Positions 26,018 through 36,600 of a DNA stretch of 49,461 nucleotides are shown in pieces (the first letter of the stretch is position 1; every line of letters begins with the position of its first letter). The position numbers and the translations under genes were made by a program. Origin of the DNA: Bacteroidia bacterium (GTDB taxonomy: Bacteria; Bacteroidota; Bacteroidia; CAILMK01; JBBDIG01). The notes below the pieces were generated by a model. The model saw nothing but the letters and a program-made list of their open reading frames with translations, searched no databases and was not told the origin of the DNA. The stretch is from assembly GCA_040880525.1 (NCBI GenBank), contig JBBDIG010000007.1:1-49461 (forward strand). The letters are read 5' to 3'.

Positions 26018-28285
26018 TTAGCGGATGATCAACACTTTGGCGACATTGCGCTCCTGTCCTGCGGGATCAGTGGAAAAGATGAGGTAAACGCCTGACTTCA
26101 CCAGGTCTCCCTGGAAGTTGGTTCCCTGCCATACGGCCTGCCCTCCATCGGCTGTGAGCTCAAATACCATGTTTCCGCTGATGTCGGTGATCTTAACATT
26201 GGCATCCTGTACCAGGCCTTTAACGGCTATCGGGCCCAGGTATCCCTCGCGGACAGGATTAGGATAAACGTATACATCACTATGCACCGCACCGGCTTTT
26301 GTGGCCGTTCCCCGGTAAGACATCAAGCCTTTATCCGTGGCAAAAAAGACCTCACCTGATTCATTATTTACGGCAATGTCCAAAATCCTGCTGCCGGGTA
26401 GCGGACTATTATCTGCATTAAAATTAGTAATGATCCTTGTACCATCAGGAGAAGTGAGCCAGGCTCCGTTTTCACTGCCAAACCATTTGCGGTTGGCTCC
26501 ATCCACTGCAATGGCCGTTACCGTTTCTCCCAGCAACAGGATCCCGTTTTCATCGCCAGAACGCAGGAAAATTTGCTGCGCATCGAAGTTGTTGTCGGTA
26601 AACACAAGAGAAGGATCATAGAATACGGCCACACCATCTCCCGTTCCCACCCATATTTCCCCATCCCGGTCTTTGGCCAGCGAATGCACCTGGTTCTCTG
26701 GCAAGCCTCCCTGGCCTTCGAGCGTGTTTAGCAATAAATACTGCCCATTCTCCAAAGCATTGCTACCGGGGTCATACACTACCAATCCTCCACCAAACCT
26801 GGAAATCCAGAGGTAACCATTATCGTCTACCACCATTTCTGATAAATCGCGTACGGTACCAAGATTAAAGGAAGCCCATTCGCCCCCGGCAGACCGCAAC
26901 ACCAGAGGCTGTGGTGCCTGAATATTCGATATCCAGAGATTATGATCCTGGTCAAAAGCCATCCCTGCTACCTTAGTGGAACCATCGAATCCAAGCTGCA
27001 GGGCGCTGTTGGCGGTGTCATACACAGCCGCGATGTTATCATTCTCCAAAAATGCAATGCCAGAGAGATAGGAACCAAACCAGGCATTCCTGTTTCGTGG
27101 GTCAGGCGCTGCCACGATCACATCCTGAAACAAATGATCCTGAAGCAAAGGCTGGTTGCCCATATTATAGTTTTTCCAGGTGCTGTTTTCATAAATATAA
27201 ATGCCCGCGCTGTTGTAGCTGTTGTTTTGGGTAATGGTCAGTCCTCCTCCGGTGGCGTAAATGATATTCTCATCTGAAGCCAAATCCCATGTAGTACCGC
27301 TGGCGGGTCCATTGGGCAGGCGATAATTGATTCCTTGCGCATCCAGTCCCAGCATTCCCAGGAGAGGATGTGCCACCCATATTTTGCCGTTTTCATCCAG
27401 GATCGCATGTCTTTGTCCGGGGGAGACTATTTGCGAAAAACTGCCGGCACCATCCCATACGGTGATCGTATCCGGTTCCGCCAGCACCAGGCTACCATGA
27501 TTCACTTCCATGCTGACAAGGTCAAAATGGCGCCCCGGAAACGGGACAAAAGTGTCACCGTTATACTGGAACAGGGTATCATTTACGAAAGCATAAACGC
27601 GGGAGTTAAAAGTGCGGATGGAAGTGGCGGTTCCGAGCTGCTTTTTATGCCAGACCCTGTAGAAAAGCAAGTTGGGCTCATTGAGCGAAGCCGCTAAAAT
27701 CCCTTTCTCCGTAGCAGCAAAAATGGTATCGCCCAATACTGTAACGCTGTGAATTTCCACCGTTTCCACAACTACACTGTCCGGATTGACCTGGTCAGCC
27801 CAAATGCTGCCATAAGTTTCTCTGAATTCTTCTCTTTCAATATCATACACCACAATGCCAAAACCTGTGGAGATATAGACATAGCCCTCATAAAAATAAA
27901 AGTCGTTGATATTGCGCCTTCCCAGGCCTTGCTTCCTTGCAATATCCGGCACATTCCGGATGGTATTGCCTTGCTGAATATCCATATTGCCATCCGTATA
28001 TCCGATAAAGAGCAGGTCATGGACAGGGTCATACCTGATGATTTCCGCAGTTACATCGCTGTAACCGTTAATCTTGCTTAGTGGTACCAGGGCGTTGTCA
28101 TCCTTGCCGTAGTAGAACATACCATTACGGCTAATGCAATAGTAGCGGTCAGGGGTTTCAGCAAGCATCAACCCGGATTTATAACTCAGATGAGATCGCC
28201 ATTCACCGATCGGGTACTCTGGTTGCTGTGCCATCGCAGGGAACATCAGCAACATTGCAAAGGCCAGGAGATTGAATTGCTTCAT
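26018..28285 (-). CDS. porZ: PorZ-like T9SS component (beta-propeller with type A sorting domain)
   Basis: The 755-residue protein has a signal peptide (ending PAMAQ). Two propeller-type domains follow, made of repeats such as GKIWVAHPLLGMLGL, NLWISNIQAP, GYLWISRFGGGLVVYD, GEIWVGTGDGVAVF and RKWFGSENGAWL. The C-terminus is a T9SS type A sorting domain (YVYPNPVREG, ITDISGNMVFEL, SGVYLIFS). This layout, and the N-terminal IGEWRSHLSY, match PorZ, a surface part of the T9SS attachment complex that delivers A-LPS in Porphyromonas gingivalis. A generic two-component-propeller secreted protein is the alternative. It heads a two-gene unit with recO. Confidence 0.78.
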   Translation of the reverse strand: MKQFNLLAFAMLLMFPAMAQQPEYPIGEWRSHLSYKSGLMLAETPDRYYCISRNGMFYYGKDDNALVPLSKINGYSDVTAEIIRYDPVHDLLFIGYTDGNMDIQQGNTIRNVPDIARKQGLGRRNINDFYFYEGYVYISTGFGIVVYDIEREEFRETYGSIWADQVNPDSVVVETVEIHSVTVLGDTIFAATEKGILAASLNEPNLLFYRVWHKKQLGTATSIRTFNSRVYAFVNDTLFQYNGDTFVPFPGRHFDLVSMEVNHGSLVLAEPDTITVWDGAGSFSQIVSPGQRHAILDENGKIWVAHPLLGMLGLDAQGINYRLPNGPASGTTWDLASDENIIYATGGGLTITQNNSYNSAGIYIYENSTWKNYNMGNQPLLQDHLFQDVIVAAPDPRNRNAWFGSYLSGIAFLENDNIAAVYDTANSALQLGFDGSTKVAGMAFDQDHNLWISNIQAPQPLVLRSAGGEWASFNLGTVRDLSEMVVDDNGYLWISRFGGGLVVYDPGSNALENGQYLLLNTLEGQGGLPENQVHSLAKDRDGEIWVGTGDGVAVFYDPSLVFTDNNFDAQQIFLRSGDENGILLLGETVTAIAVDGANRKWFGSENGAWLTSPDGTRIITNFNADNSPLPGSRILDIAVNNESGEVFFATDKGLMSYRGTATKAGAVHSDVYVYPNPVREGYLGPIAVKGLVQDANVKITDISGNMVFELTADGGQAVWQGTNFQGDLVKSGVYLIFSTDPAGQERNVAKVLIIR

Positions 28286-28346
28286 TATAGAATTCCTAAA
28301 GGTTTGACTTGGTGAAGAATTGTGAGAATTAACGCTCTTCCTTCTG

Positions 28347-28354
28347 CAAAATTA
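28347..28354 (-). promoter_or_regulatory. Candidate -7 element (TAATTTTG on the minus strand) for porZ-recO
   Basis: CAAAATTA on the + strand reads TAATTTTG on the coding strand and is an exact TAnnTTTG match. The implied leader is about 55 nt. No -33 TTG was found at normal spacing. Confidence 0.4.
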
Positions 28355-28493
28355 CAGGCAAAAAAAATTACCCTTCACAGTCGTTGTGCTGTTTCGGAGA
28401 GATACAAGAAGGGATTTAGACACTAAGGCACCAAGACTCAAAGGAACACTAAGCTTTCTCAAACAAACTTGGTTCAGTGTTCAGCGTTCAAAG

Positions 28494-28543
28494 TTCACTG
28501 TTTCACTGTTCACTGATCACTGTTCACTGTTCACTGTTCACTG
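28494..28543. repeat. Heptamer tandem repeat (TTCACTG)n
   Basis: Seven consecutive 7-nt units, TTCACTG or ATCACTG, run from 28494 to 28543 with one extra T at 28501. Imperfect relatives (TTCAGTG, TTCAGCG, TTCAAAG) lie just to the left. The length suggests slippage. It lies outside any gene. Confidence 0.85.
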
Positions 28544-28544
28544 A

Positions 28545-28640
28545 TCTCACCGTTCGTACCTCTTGTGAATTTACGAGTTGGAGCAGATAAGTACCAGCAG
28601 CCAGGACCTACGTATCAATGTTAAAGGTTGCTCCCGTGGG
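28545..28640 (-). pseudogene. Remnant of a T9SS type A sorting domain
   Basis: Read on the minus strand, this piece gives TFNIDT, a stop, then VLAAGTYLLQLVNSQEVRT. It aligns with the last 30 or so residues of the two large genes at 29692 and 33624 (GLAAGTYLLQLVN). The DNA is also clearly similar, for example the GGAGCAGATAAGT core shared with 33671-33683. An in-frame TAG and the lack of any similar sequence on the upstream side show that it is dead. It implies that a further paralogue once stood here. Confidence 0.85.
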
Positions 28641-28857
28641 CACATGGTGGAGGAGGGACAGCGTCCGGCCTTTGACGGAAGAATCGGGTGTTCGAATTGG
28701 CGCGTGTATAAATATCATCCCTTTCAGCCGCCCTTTCCCGGCCTTTGAATGGCGACAAGGAAGGGATAGGTGATGGTACCTGAAACTTCACGCGTTACGC
28801 TTCGCTAAACACGCGATAAGAGGTGACTAAGTGAGAGTGGCAGCGATTTAGCCTGAA

Positions 28858-29256
28858 TTATACTGTCCAGTTTTCAAGCCTGATTCCTTTTAACCGCTCA
28901 AAATGTCTCTCATTATTGGTTACGAGGGTTAAATTGTTGATGATGGCTGATGCACCTATCAGCAAGTCAAAATCATCAATCGGTTGACCTTCTTTCTTTA
29001 GTCGCGCCTTCTCCTGCGCAAAAATATCCAGCGCATTAAAAATGGGTAGAATTTGTACTCCCGATAAAAAATTGTTTAGCGTTTTATTATTTCGAGTGGG
29101 ATTTGTACTTTTTGCTACTCCATACTTGAGCTCTGCTAATGTGATTTCAGAAATGAAAAGTGCATTTCTATCTTCTATTGATTCGAATTTTTTATCCAGG
29201 TCGAACCTACCCTTCATATAGTAAATACAGATATTTGTATCAAGCAGGTATTTCAA
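28858..29256 (-). CDS. VapC-type PIN domain toxin
   Basis: The 132-residue protein is a PIN-domain ribonuclease: MKYLLDTNICIYY gives D6, ITLAELKYG gives E42, and QPIDDFDLLIGASA gives D97. TNNERHF near the end is the usual fourth-site region. VapC toxins cleave RNA, often initiator tRNA, and are held by the partner antitoxin. The start is a TTG at 29256-29254, since no ATG is available at the family start. It overlaps the antitoxin TGA stop in the form TTGA, an analogue of the usual ATGA coupling. Confidence 0.92.
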   Translation of the reverse strand: MKYLLDTNICIYYMKGRFDLDKKFESIEDRNALFISEITLAELKYGVAKSTNPTRNNKTLNNFLSGVQILPIFNALDIFAQEKARLKKEGQPIDDFDLLIGASAIINNLTLVTNNERHFERLKGIRLENWTV

Positions 29257-29489
29257 AATTCCTCAATTCTTCTATTCGTATTTCTGCTCGTTCGTAATTT
29301 TTCAATAATATCTTCAGCCGATTCCTCCGAATCCCAAGCCCCATAAGAAGATTGAATTTTTGAATTATATCCAATGCGGGATTTTACGGATTCCTTAAGC
29401 TGCTCTATTAAATTCAGTTTCATGGCAGGGCTTAACTGCTCCAGTAGCCGCAAGTAATTATTCAATATTTTCTTATCAATTGCGTCCAT
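29253..29489 (-). CDS. Putative antitoxin of the VapC-type toxin
   Basis: This small protein (78 residues from ATG 29489) lies directly upstream of the PIN toxin gene and overlaps it by 4 bp. The N-terminal half is helical (DKKILNNYLRLLEQL, MKLNLIEQLKESV). The C-terminal half is charged, with GAWDSEESAEDIIEKLR and an acidic and basic tail, typical of an antitoxin that folds on its toxin. I do not see a clear DNA-binding AbrB, RHH or Phd motif, so its antitoxin class is open. Gene order and overlap make the role likely. The longer frame from 29558 is less credible. Confidence 0.78.
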   Translation of the reverse strand: MDAIDKKILNNYLRLLEQLSPAMKLNLIEQLKESVKSRIGYNSKIQSSYGAWDSEESAEDIIEKLRTSRNTNRRIEEF

Positions 29490-29691
29490 TCTAAGATTGT
29501 ATTCATATTTCCCTGTAAACTCTACAAACCGGGAAAAAGTTATAACATCAGGTGTCAAAAATAGCCTTTTTTCATAAGTTGTACTTTTAGCTTATGCCTT
29601 GGTGAGTTGGCTTATGTTAGCCTGGTAACGGGCCTGGTGACTCAGTGAATGTCCGCCTTCGCGGGAAGAACAAGCGCTCTTACCAAACCAA

Positions 29692-32600
29692 TCACTTCAC
29701 AACTCTCACAATATGCACACCATCCGCATTTACAAGCTGGAGCAGGTAAGTGCCAGCGGCCAGGCCCTGCATATCAATACTCAGGGTTTCTCCCGGGGCC
29801 AGTTTAATTTGCGCTTGTTGGTAAAGCACCTTTCCCTGCAGGTCAAGAAGCTGGATGCGGCCATTATTCCACGCCTCCTGCACCACTATGTTCAGGCTTT
29901 CTGAAACCGGGTTGGGGAAAATCCTGAATCCCTGGGCAGCGGCCTCAGCTATGCCGGTTAGGTCCAGCACTACTTCAAAATATGCAGTATCAATGCATTG
30001 AAACTGGTTTTGGGCTGTTATGTAGGCATTATAGGTGGTATCGCCTTGCGGATAATTATGCACAGGGCTGGCCAGGATGCTCGTGCTGCCATCGCCAAAA
30101 TTCCACAGGTAATTACTGAGGGTATCGCCTGTAATGAGCGAAAACCTCACTTCTGTGGGCGGATTGATCACCTGATAGTCCGGGGTAAAATCCGGCAGTG
30201 GGTGTACCGTCACGTCCATGGTATTAGAAGCCGCACACTGGCCGGTATCAGTAAATGAATAGTTGATGGTGAAAGTGCCAATACCCGCTATCGAAGCATA
30301 AAACGAATCGTTCTGAATTCCTGTGCCGCTCCACGTGCCGCCTGTTGGTGTTGCGAAAAATGCAATAGGTTCATCCGTAAGGCACAACTCAGTATCAGGT
30401 CCGGTATCTACTACTGGTGCTGTTACTGTAACCAGCAGTGTGTCAGTATTTTTACAACCCAATTCATATTCGTAAATAAGTGGGTGCGTCCCGGTTACCG
30501 CCAGCGATGGATCGAATTCATTGTTTGATACTCCGATGCCTCTCCAGGTTCCGCCCGTGGGGGTTCCGCCCAGCGATATGGAAGCCCCGCTTTGGCATAC
30601 GCTGAAGTTTGCACCCGCATCCACCGTGGGCAGCGTCTTTACTTCTGCAATTACTGTATCACGTGATGCACAGCCATTGGAATCAGTATAATGGTAAATG
30701 AGCGGATGGTTGCCAACGCCAGCCAGTGCTCCATTCAGGGTATTGCCGCCCACAATGCCCGGCCCGTTCCAGGTGCCGCCTGCGGGCTGGCCGCCCATAT
30801 TCCTGCTTTCATTCAGGCAGATTGAAAAATCAGACCCTGCATTCACTATCGGCAGCGCATTCACATTTGCTACAATTGTATCGCTGTTATAGCAGCCATT
30901 TGAGCCCCGGTAGGTGTAAACGAGCGGATGGCTGCCTGTACCGGCAATTTTTGGATGGAAATGAAAGGGCGCTAATACGCCAGTTCCCCTCCATGTCCCG
31001 CTAAGCGGGCGACCAAATGAAAACAGCGAAATCGAATCAGCATTGATGCATAAAGGCTGAAGGTTGCTCATCGTCAGGGCAGGCAGTGGCTTTACCGTCA
31101 CTTCCACCGAATCAGTATAAATACATTGAAATGCATCGGTATGGACAAAGTGGAGGAGATGTGTGCCCGTATCGGCCACTGCCGGATAGAACATGCTGTC
31201 CACTACGCCCGGTCCCTGCCAGGTTCCATTTAGATTACAGGTATTTTTTAAATTTTTAATCTCATTCAGGCAAATGTCAAATGATGAAGGACAACTAAGG
31301 AATGCAACAGGATAAGTAGTTATCCTAACTGTATCACGGGCAGAGCATCCTTCGGCATTACTGAAATATACATGAACTGTGGTATCATGAACTATAGCGT
31401 ATTCCACCGAATCGGCATTATAGGCTGAATCGCTCAGACTCCAGGTAAAAGTATAGGGTGCAGAACCGCCTTGTGGCAAGGCGCTAATAACGTTATGAGA
31501 ATTTGCACAGACAGAACCGGGAGCAGTAATTTCAACACTGGCAATCTCCGTCACCACAATGGTATCGCGGTAATGAAAAGTGTCCGCAGATAGGAGGGAA
31601 GTGATGCGCAGTTCCACCGGGTAGCTGCCATTCACCGGAACTTCGGCCATTAATGTTGCCTCGCTACCGAGAATCGTGTCATTGAACCGCCAGGCTAATT
31701 CTGTGGAGGGATGTATATGATTGCTGTCAAGCATAAACCGGAGGGCACCACATGAATCAGTATAAGTAATCCAGGTAGGTGAGGGGACGTCCCAAACTTC
31801 AATATAAATGGTATCCTGCCAGGTACAGCCCAAAGAATCAGTTACGGCTAAAATTATATAGCCGGAAGAGTCAGGCGATGCATACAGGGAATTGGAAGTA
31901 CTGGAATCCGGCAGCCACAGGTACTGTAAAGGCCCGATTCCCGCTTGAACAACGGGCGTAAGCAACATGGAATCGCCCCGGTAGAGAAGGGTGTCAGCAG
32001 GGAGTTCAACATTAATTATAGGATCAACTACCAAAGTGTCATGCGATACCGGGCTACAGTCAGTTCTTCCTTTTATTTGAAAAGGGTAGGTACCGCCCTG
32101 AAGAAACTGGTGCGTAAACTGATACGATCGTGCGTCCTGGCCGCCATTGCCTTCGCCTATTCCTCCTTGTCCTGACCACTCAATATTTGTCCCGCCAGGG
32201 AATATACTGTCAATCTGGAAAGTATAGCTGCCACAGCCGTTATTGGTAACACTGTAATCAATATGTACAAAGGGCACAACCCTAATATAGAAAGTCTTAA
32301 AGATTGTTGCGCTAACCGGGCATCCGTCATCCTGCAATTTCACGGTAAAGGTATATGGCTCAGTCCTAATATCCGATTCGGTTGGCGTCCAGGAAAAAGT
32401 ACCGGTTGGGATTCTCCCGGAACTTAGGGTAAATGAGGAACCGGGTATTCCTTCGTTCCAGGTCATTGTTAGGGTATCAGTAGAATCCCCATCGCTACTA
32501 TTAATGGTAAAGCTCAGATTGATTCCTGGGCAGGCATTAATATGAACACTGTTTCCACCATTAATTCCGGATATTACAGGATTGTCATTGGAAGGACAAT

Positions 32601-33438
32601 TCATTATCGTCAAATGCATATCCCGCGTTATCTCACCAGTCTTAATTCCGTTTTTGTAAATATCCACCTTCACTGCCATTTGTGAACGTTGTGCCTGCAT
32701 CGGCCTGAAGTATAAGTTCCCGGTTGATGCATCCAAATGAAATCCACGGCAAAGAGGTGGATTGAACGGAAGATTTGCATTGGGAAATCCGTTAAAATAA
32801 ATAGGATAAAGATCACTATATGGAGAAGCATAAGATATTGGGGAACCGTTTGAAGAAAGCGGGGGAGTTAACGAATAATCAAGTGAATCTCCTATGGAAT
32901 AAGTAACACCGGGAGGGTAATACTGACAATCTCCTTCACACATAATACCGAGGGGCTCAAATGAAAATTTCGGAGAGTTACTGCATGATGCCAGGCACCG
33001 GTTAAAGCTGCTCTCAATATAGAAACCGGGCGAATAAGGAAGACTGTTCCTGCAACAAGCGGTATATGAAAAACGCAGATTGCACCCGCTGTAATTGCCT
33101 GCATCCACCATTACCGTCAACACCCGCTTTTTGATGCTGTATGGAAATGCGGCACCGGAAGTGTCGCATCTGGTACTTACTGAATCGCATACATTGGTCA
33201 CTTCTTCTTCTGAAACGAGGGTAAGCCCTATGCTATTAGTGCCCAATGAGTCAGTTACTTCGAGGTCAGTACTTATCGTATAGTTAAGGCCGCACCGGGT
33301 ATAAATCGTGGCTGAAACAAGAAAGGAATCATTGCCCGCACATTCCCAGGTAATTACACCGCCCAGGTATTCCGTTTGGGCGAAGAGGGAAGATTGCAGC
33401 AGTAATAATGAAAGTAACGTGTAAAAGAAATATTTCAT
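29692..33438 (-). CDS. Giant T9SS type A secreted/surface protein, copy A
   Basis: The 1248-residue protein has a signal peptide (ending SSLFAQ) and an N-terminal domain starting EYLGGVITWEC with many paired cysteines. An Ig/cadherin-like segment (GTFSWTP) comes next. A series of Ig-like repeats follows, each with a GGTWxGxG signature and a Cys, such as FSICLNESRNMGG and FSVCQSGASISLGG. Near the end are a PKD domain (YLWNFGDGS) and a type A sorting domain (FRIFPNPVSESLNIVV, GTYLLQLVN). An adhesin-like surface role is likely, but no ligand is evident. It is a tandem paralogue of copy B at 33624: the N-terminal two-thirds are clearly diverged, and the C-terminal third is almost identical. Confidence 0.92.
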   Translation of the reverse strand: MKYFFYTLLSLLLLQSSLFAQTEYLGGVITWECAGNDSFLVSATIYTRCGLNYTISTDLEVTDSLGTNSIGLTLVSEEEVTNVCDSVSTRCDTSGAAFPYSIKKRVLTVMVDAGNYSGCNLRFSYTACCRNSLPYSPGFYIESSFNRCLASCSNSPKFSFEPLGIMCEGDCQYYPPGVTYSIGDSLDYSLTPPLSSNGSPISYASPYSDLYPIYFNGFPNANLPFNPPLCRGFHLDASTGNLYFRPMQAQRSQMAVKVDIYKNGIKTGEITRDMHLTIMNCPSNDNPVISGINGGNSVHINACPGINLSFTINSSDGDSTDTLTMTWNEGIPGSSFTLSSGRIPTGTFSWTPTESDIRTEPYTFTVKLQDDGCPVSATIFKTFYIRVVPFVHIDYSVTNNGCGSYTFQIDSIFPGGTNIEWSGQGGIGEGNGGQDARSYQFTHQFLQGGTYPFQIKGRTDCSPVSHDTLVVDPIINVELPADTLLYRGDSMLLTPVVQAGIGPLQYLWLPDSSTSNSLYASPDSSGYIILAVTDSLGCTWQDTIYIEVWDVPSPTWITYTDSCGALRFMLDSNHIHPSTELAWRFNDTILGSEATLMAEVPVNGSYPVELRITSLLSADTFHYRDTIVVTEIASVEITAPGSVCANSHNVISALPQGGSAPYTFTWSLSDSAYNADSVEYAIVHDTTVHVYFSNAEGCSARDTVRITTYPVAFLSCPSSFDICLNEIKNLKNTCNLNGTWQGPGVVDSMFYPAVADTGTHLLHFVHTDAFQCIYTDSVEVTVKPLPALTMSNLQPLCINADSISLFSFGRPLSGTWRGTGVLAPFHFHPKIAGTGSHPLVYTYRGSNGCYNSDTIVANVNALPIVNAGSDFSICLNESRNMGGQPAGGTWNGPGIVGGNTLNGALAGVGNHPLIYHYTDSNGCASRDTVIAEVKTLPTVDAGANFSVCQSGASISLGGTPTGGTWRGIGVSNNEFDPSLAVTGTHPLIYEYELGCKNTDTLLVTVTAPVVDTGPDTELCLTDEPIAFFATPTGGTWSGTGIQNDSFYASIAGIGTFTINYSFTDTGQCAASNTMDVTVHPLPDFTPDYQVINPPTEVRFSLITGDTLSNYLWNFGDGSTSILASPVHNYPQGDTTYNAYITAQNQFQCIDTAYFEVVLDLTGIAEAAAQGFRIFPNPVSESLNIVVQEAWNNGRIQLLDLQGKVLYQQAQIKLAPGETLSIDMQGLAAGTYLLQLVNADGVHIVRVVK
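29876..30981. repeat. 1.1-kb identical block, copy A (partner 33808-34913)
   Basis: Over this block I found no difference from 33808-34913 (offset 3932 bp) by reading the two stretches. Outside it the genes diverge abruptly: at the right edge the sequences become clearly different after GCTAATACGCC, and on the left the last ~180 bp of the genes carry scattered changes. The block covers the GGTW repeats, the PKD domain and the beginning of the sorting domain. Confidence 0.85.
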
Positions 33439-33623
33439 AGGGTTTAATATTTATAGCTAATTACGGCTTAGTAAAGCGCTGAAAATTAGAAGAAGCAAGC
33501 ACTTAATCTCATAAGCACAAAAAATCAAAATATAAAAGTTGTCCTTTTTGGTTAAAATACAAAAAATAATCAAAATCCTGAAGTTCTTTTAAATTATTCA
33601 ATGTGGTTTTTATTTTATTAAAA

Positions 33624-36600
33624 TCACTTCACAATTTTTACGGTATGCACACCCTCCGCATTTACAAGCTGGAGCAGATAAGTGCCAGCAGCCAGGCCCT
33701 GCATTTCAATGCTAAAGGTTTCTCCCCGGGCCAGCTTTATCTGCCCTTGTTGGTAGAGCACCTTTCCTTGCAGGTCAAGAAGCTGGATGCGGCCATTATT
33801 CCATGCATCCTGCACCACTATGTTCAGGCTTTCTGAAACCGGGTTGGGGAAAATCCTGAATCCCTGGGCAGCGGCCTCAGCTATGCCGGTTAGGTCCAGC
33901 ACTACTTCAAAATATGCAGTATCAATGCATTGAAACTGGTTTTGGGCTGTTATGTAGGCATTATAGGTGGTATCGCCTTGCGGATAATTATGCACAGGGC
34001 TGGCCAGGATGCTCGTGCTGCCATCGCCAAAATTCCACAGGTAATTACTGAGGGTATCGCCTGTAATGAGCGAAAACCTCACTTCTGTGGGCGGATTGAT
34101 CACCTGATAGTCCGGGGTAAAATCCGGCAGTGGGTGTACCGTCACGTCCATGGTATTAGAAGCCGCACACTGGCCGGTATCAGTAAATGAATAGTTGATG
34201 GTGAAAGTGCCAATACCCGCTATCGAAGCATAAAACGAATCGTTCTGAATTCCTGTGCCGCTCCACGTGCCGCCTGTTGGTGTTGCGAAAAATGCAATAG
34301 GTTCATCCGTAAGGCACAACTCAGTATCAGGTCCGGTATCTACTACTGGTGCTGTTACTGTAACCAGCAGTGTGTCAGTATTTTTACAACCCAATTCATA
34401 TTCGTAAATAAGTGGGTGCGTCCCGGTTACCGCCAGCGATGGATCGAATTCATTGTTTGATACTCCGATGCCTCTCCAGGTTCCGCCCGTGGGGGTTCCG
34501 CCCAGCGATATGGAAGCCCCGCTTTGGCATACGCTGAAGTTTGCACCCGCATCCACCGTGGGCAGCGTCTTTACTTCTGCAATTACTGTATCACGTGATG
34601 CACAGCCATTGGAATCAGTATAATGGTAAATGAGCGGATGGTTGCCAACGCCAGCCAGTGCTCCATTCAGGGTATTGCCGCCCACAATGCCCGGCCCGTT
34701 CCAGGTGCCGCCTGCGGGCTGGCCGCCCATATTCCTGCTTTCATTCAGGCAGATTGAAAAATCAGACCCTGCATTCACTATCGGCAGCGCATTCACATTT
34801 GCTACAATTGTATCGCTGTTATAGCAGCCATTTGAGCCCCGGTAGGTGTAAACGAGCGGATGGCTGCCTGTACCGGCAATTTTTGGATGGAAATGAAAGG
34901 GCGCTAATACGCCCGTACCGCTCCAGGTACCATTCAGGGGGGAGGCACGCGAAAAGAGCGACACCGAATCAGAATTAATGCATAATGGGGGCAGATTGGT
35001 GACGGTGACGGCTGGCAGCGTTTTAACCGCAATACTCACAGAATCCCGGTAAACACACTGATAAATATCCGTATATGTAAATTGAATGATGTGATTGCCA
35101 ATGCCTGCCTGCGATGGATAAAACATGCTGTCAACTACGCCCGGCCCCTGCCATTCGCCATTATAGTCACAGACATTGTTTAAATTAAAATTCAGGGAAT
35201 TGATGCACAAATCCAATGAGGACTGGCAAATAATGGGGGTTGTGGGAAATGTAATGATATTTAAAGTATCATGGGCCGTACAGCCTTCTGCATTTATAAA
35301 AATTATATTAAGAGTAGTGTCATCTTTAATTAAATAATTAACACTATCGGCATTGTATGAAGAATTGCTCATGCTCCAGGTGAAATTATAGGGCATGGAA
35401 CCACCCTGTGGCAAGGCCCTGAACAGTTGCGGCCCCGATGTGCAAACCGTATCGGGTGCGGAAATTTCAACCGTAGCAATTTCTGAAACCACAATTGTGT
35501 CGCGGTATTGAAAAGTATCATTGAAGAGTGGCGAAGTAATAAGCAGTTCCAATGGATAGCTGCCATTTGCCGGTACAGTTGCCGCCAGCCAGGCCCCGTT
35601 TCCGGTAATGGTGTCGTTGAACTTCCAGGAAAATTCGGAGGACGCATGTACATGGGCACTGTCCACAATAAACCGTAAAGATCCACACGAGTCATTATAG
35701 TTAATCCAGGACGGGGACGGCACATCCCAAACCTCTATATAGATGGTATCCGTTACTGTACATCCACTCGTATCGGTGGCCAGCACAATGATAGAGTCAG
35801 AGGATCCAGGCGAGGCATAAATTGAACTTGAGGTAAGGGAATCTGGCAGCCAAAGGTACTGAACCGGCCCCTGCGTGAACTGGGTGTTTGGCGTGAGCAA
35901 CATGGAATCGCCCCGGTAAAGAATGGTGTCCGCAGGAAGTACCACAGTAGGTACCGAATCCACTTCCAGAGTATCACGGTAGATGGTGACGCAATCACTA
36001 ATTACCTTAAGCTGAAATGGATAAGTGCCGCCTTTAAGGAACCGGTGGGTGAATTGACGCGATTCAGCGTCCAGGCCGCCATTTCCTTGGCCAATCCCGC
36101 CCTGGCCTGACCATTCCACCAATGCATTGACAGGAAAAGTACTGTCCACCTTGAAGGTATAGCTGCCACAGCCGTTGTTCACCACCTCGAATTCAGCAGT
36201 GGGAAGGGGCTTCACGGTAATGCGAAAGGTCCGGATTGTTGATGTATTTATAGGGCAGGCATCATCTTTTGCCTCCACCGTAAAAGAGTAAGGTTCCGGC
36301 CTTGCATCGCCTACTTTCGGTGTCCAGGTAAAAGTGCCTGTGGGCGTTCTTCCCGTTCCTACAGTAAAGGTGGCCCCGAATATTCCTCCGTTCCAGTCCA
36401 TCGTCAACGTATCGCCACTATCCTGATCATCAGAATTGACATTGAAAGAGAGCGTCTGGCCCGGACAAGCCTCTGTACTAAAACTGTTTCCACCATTGAT
36501 CCCCGTGATGACAGGAACATTATTGGGGGGGCAGCTTATTACATTTAGGTGCATGTCCCGTGTTACGTCACCCGTTTTGATTCCGTTAGTATAAATATCA

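Larger units (their letters stand above)
28355..28857. other. Intergenic region with decayed sequence
   Basis: About 500 bp without an intact gene. It holds a low-complexity stretch of CACTAAGG/AACACTAAG type near 28420-28450, an array of TTCACTG heptamers (28494-28543), a dead T9SS sorting-domain fragment (28545-28640), and about 200 bp in which I see nothing. It looks like a zone of gene decay. Confidence 0.6.

Noticed and set aside
28680-28710. GTGTTCGAATTGG as a possible tRNA T-arm
   Set aside because: No acceptor, D-arm or anticodon arm can be placed around it.
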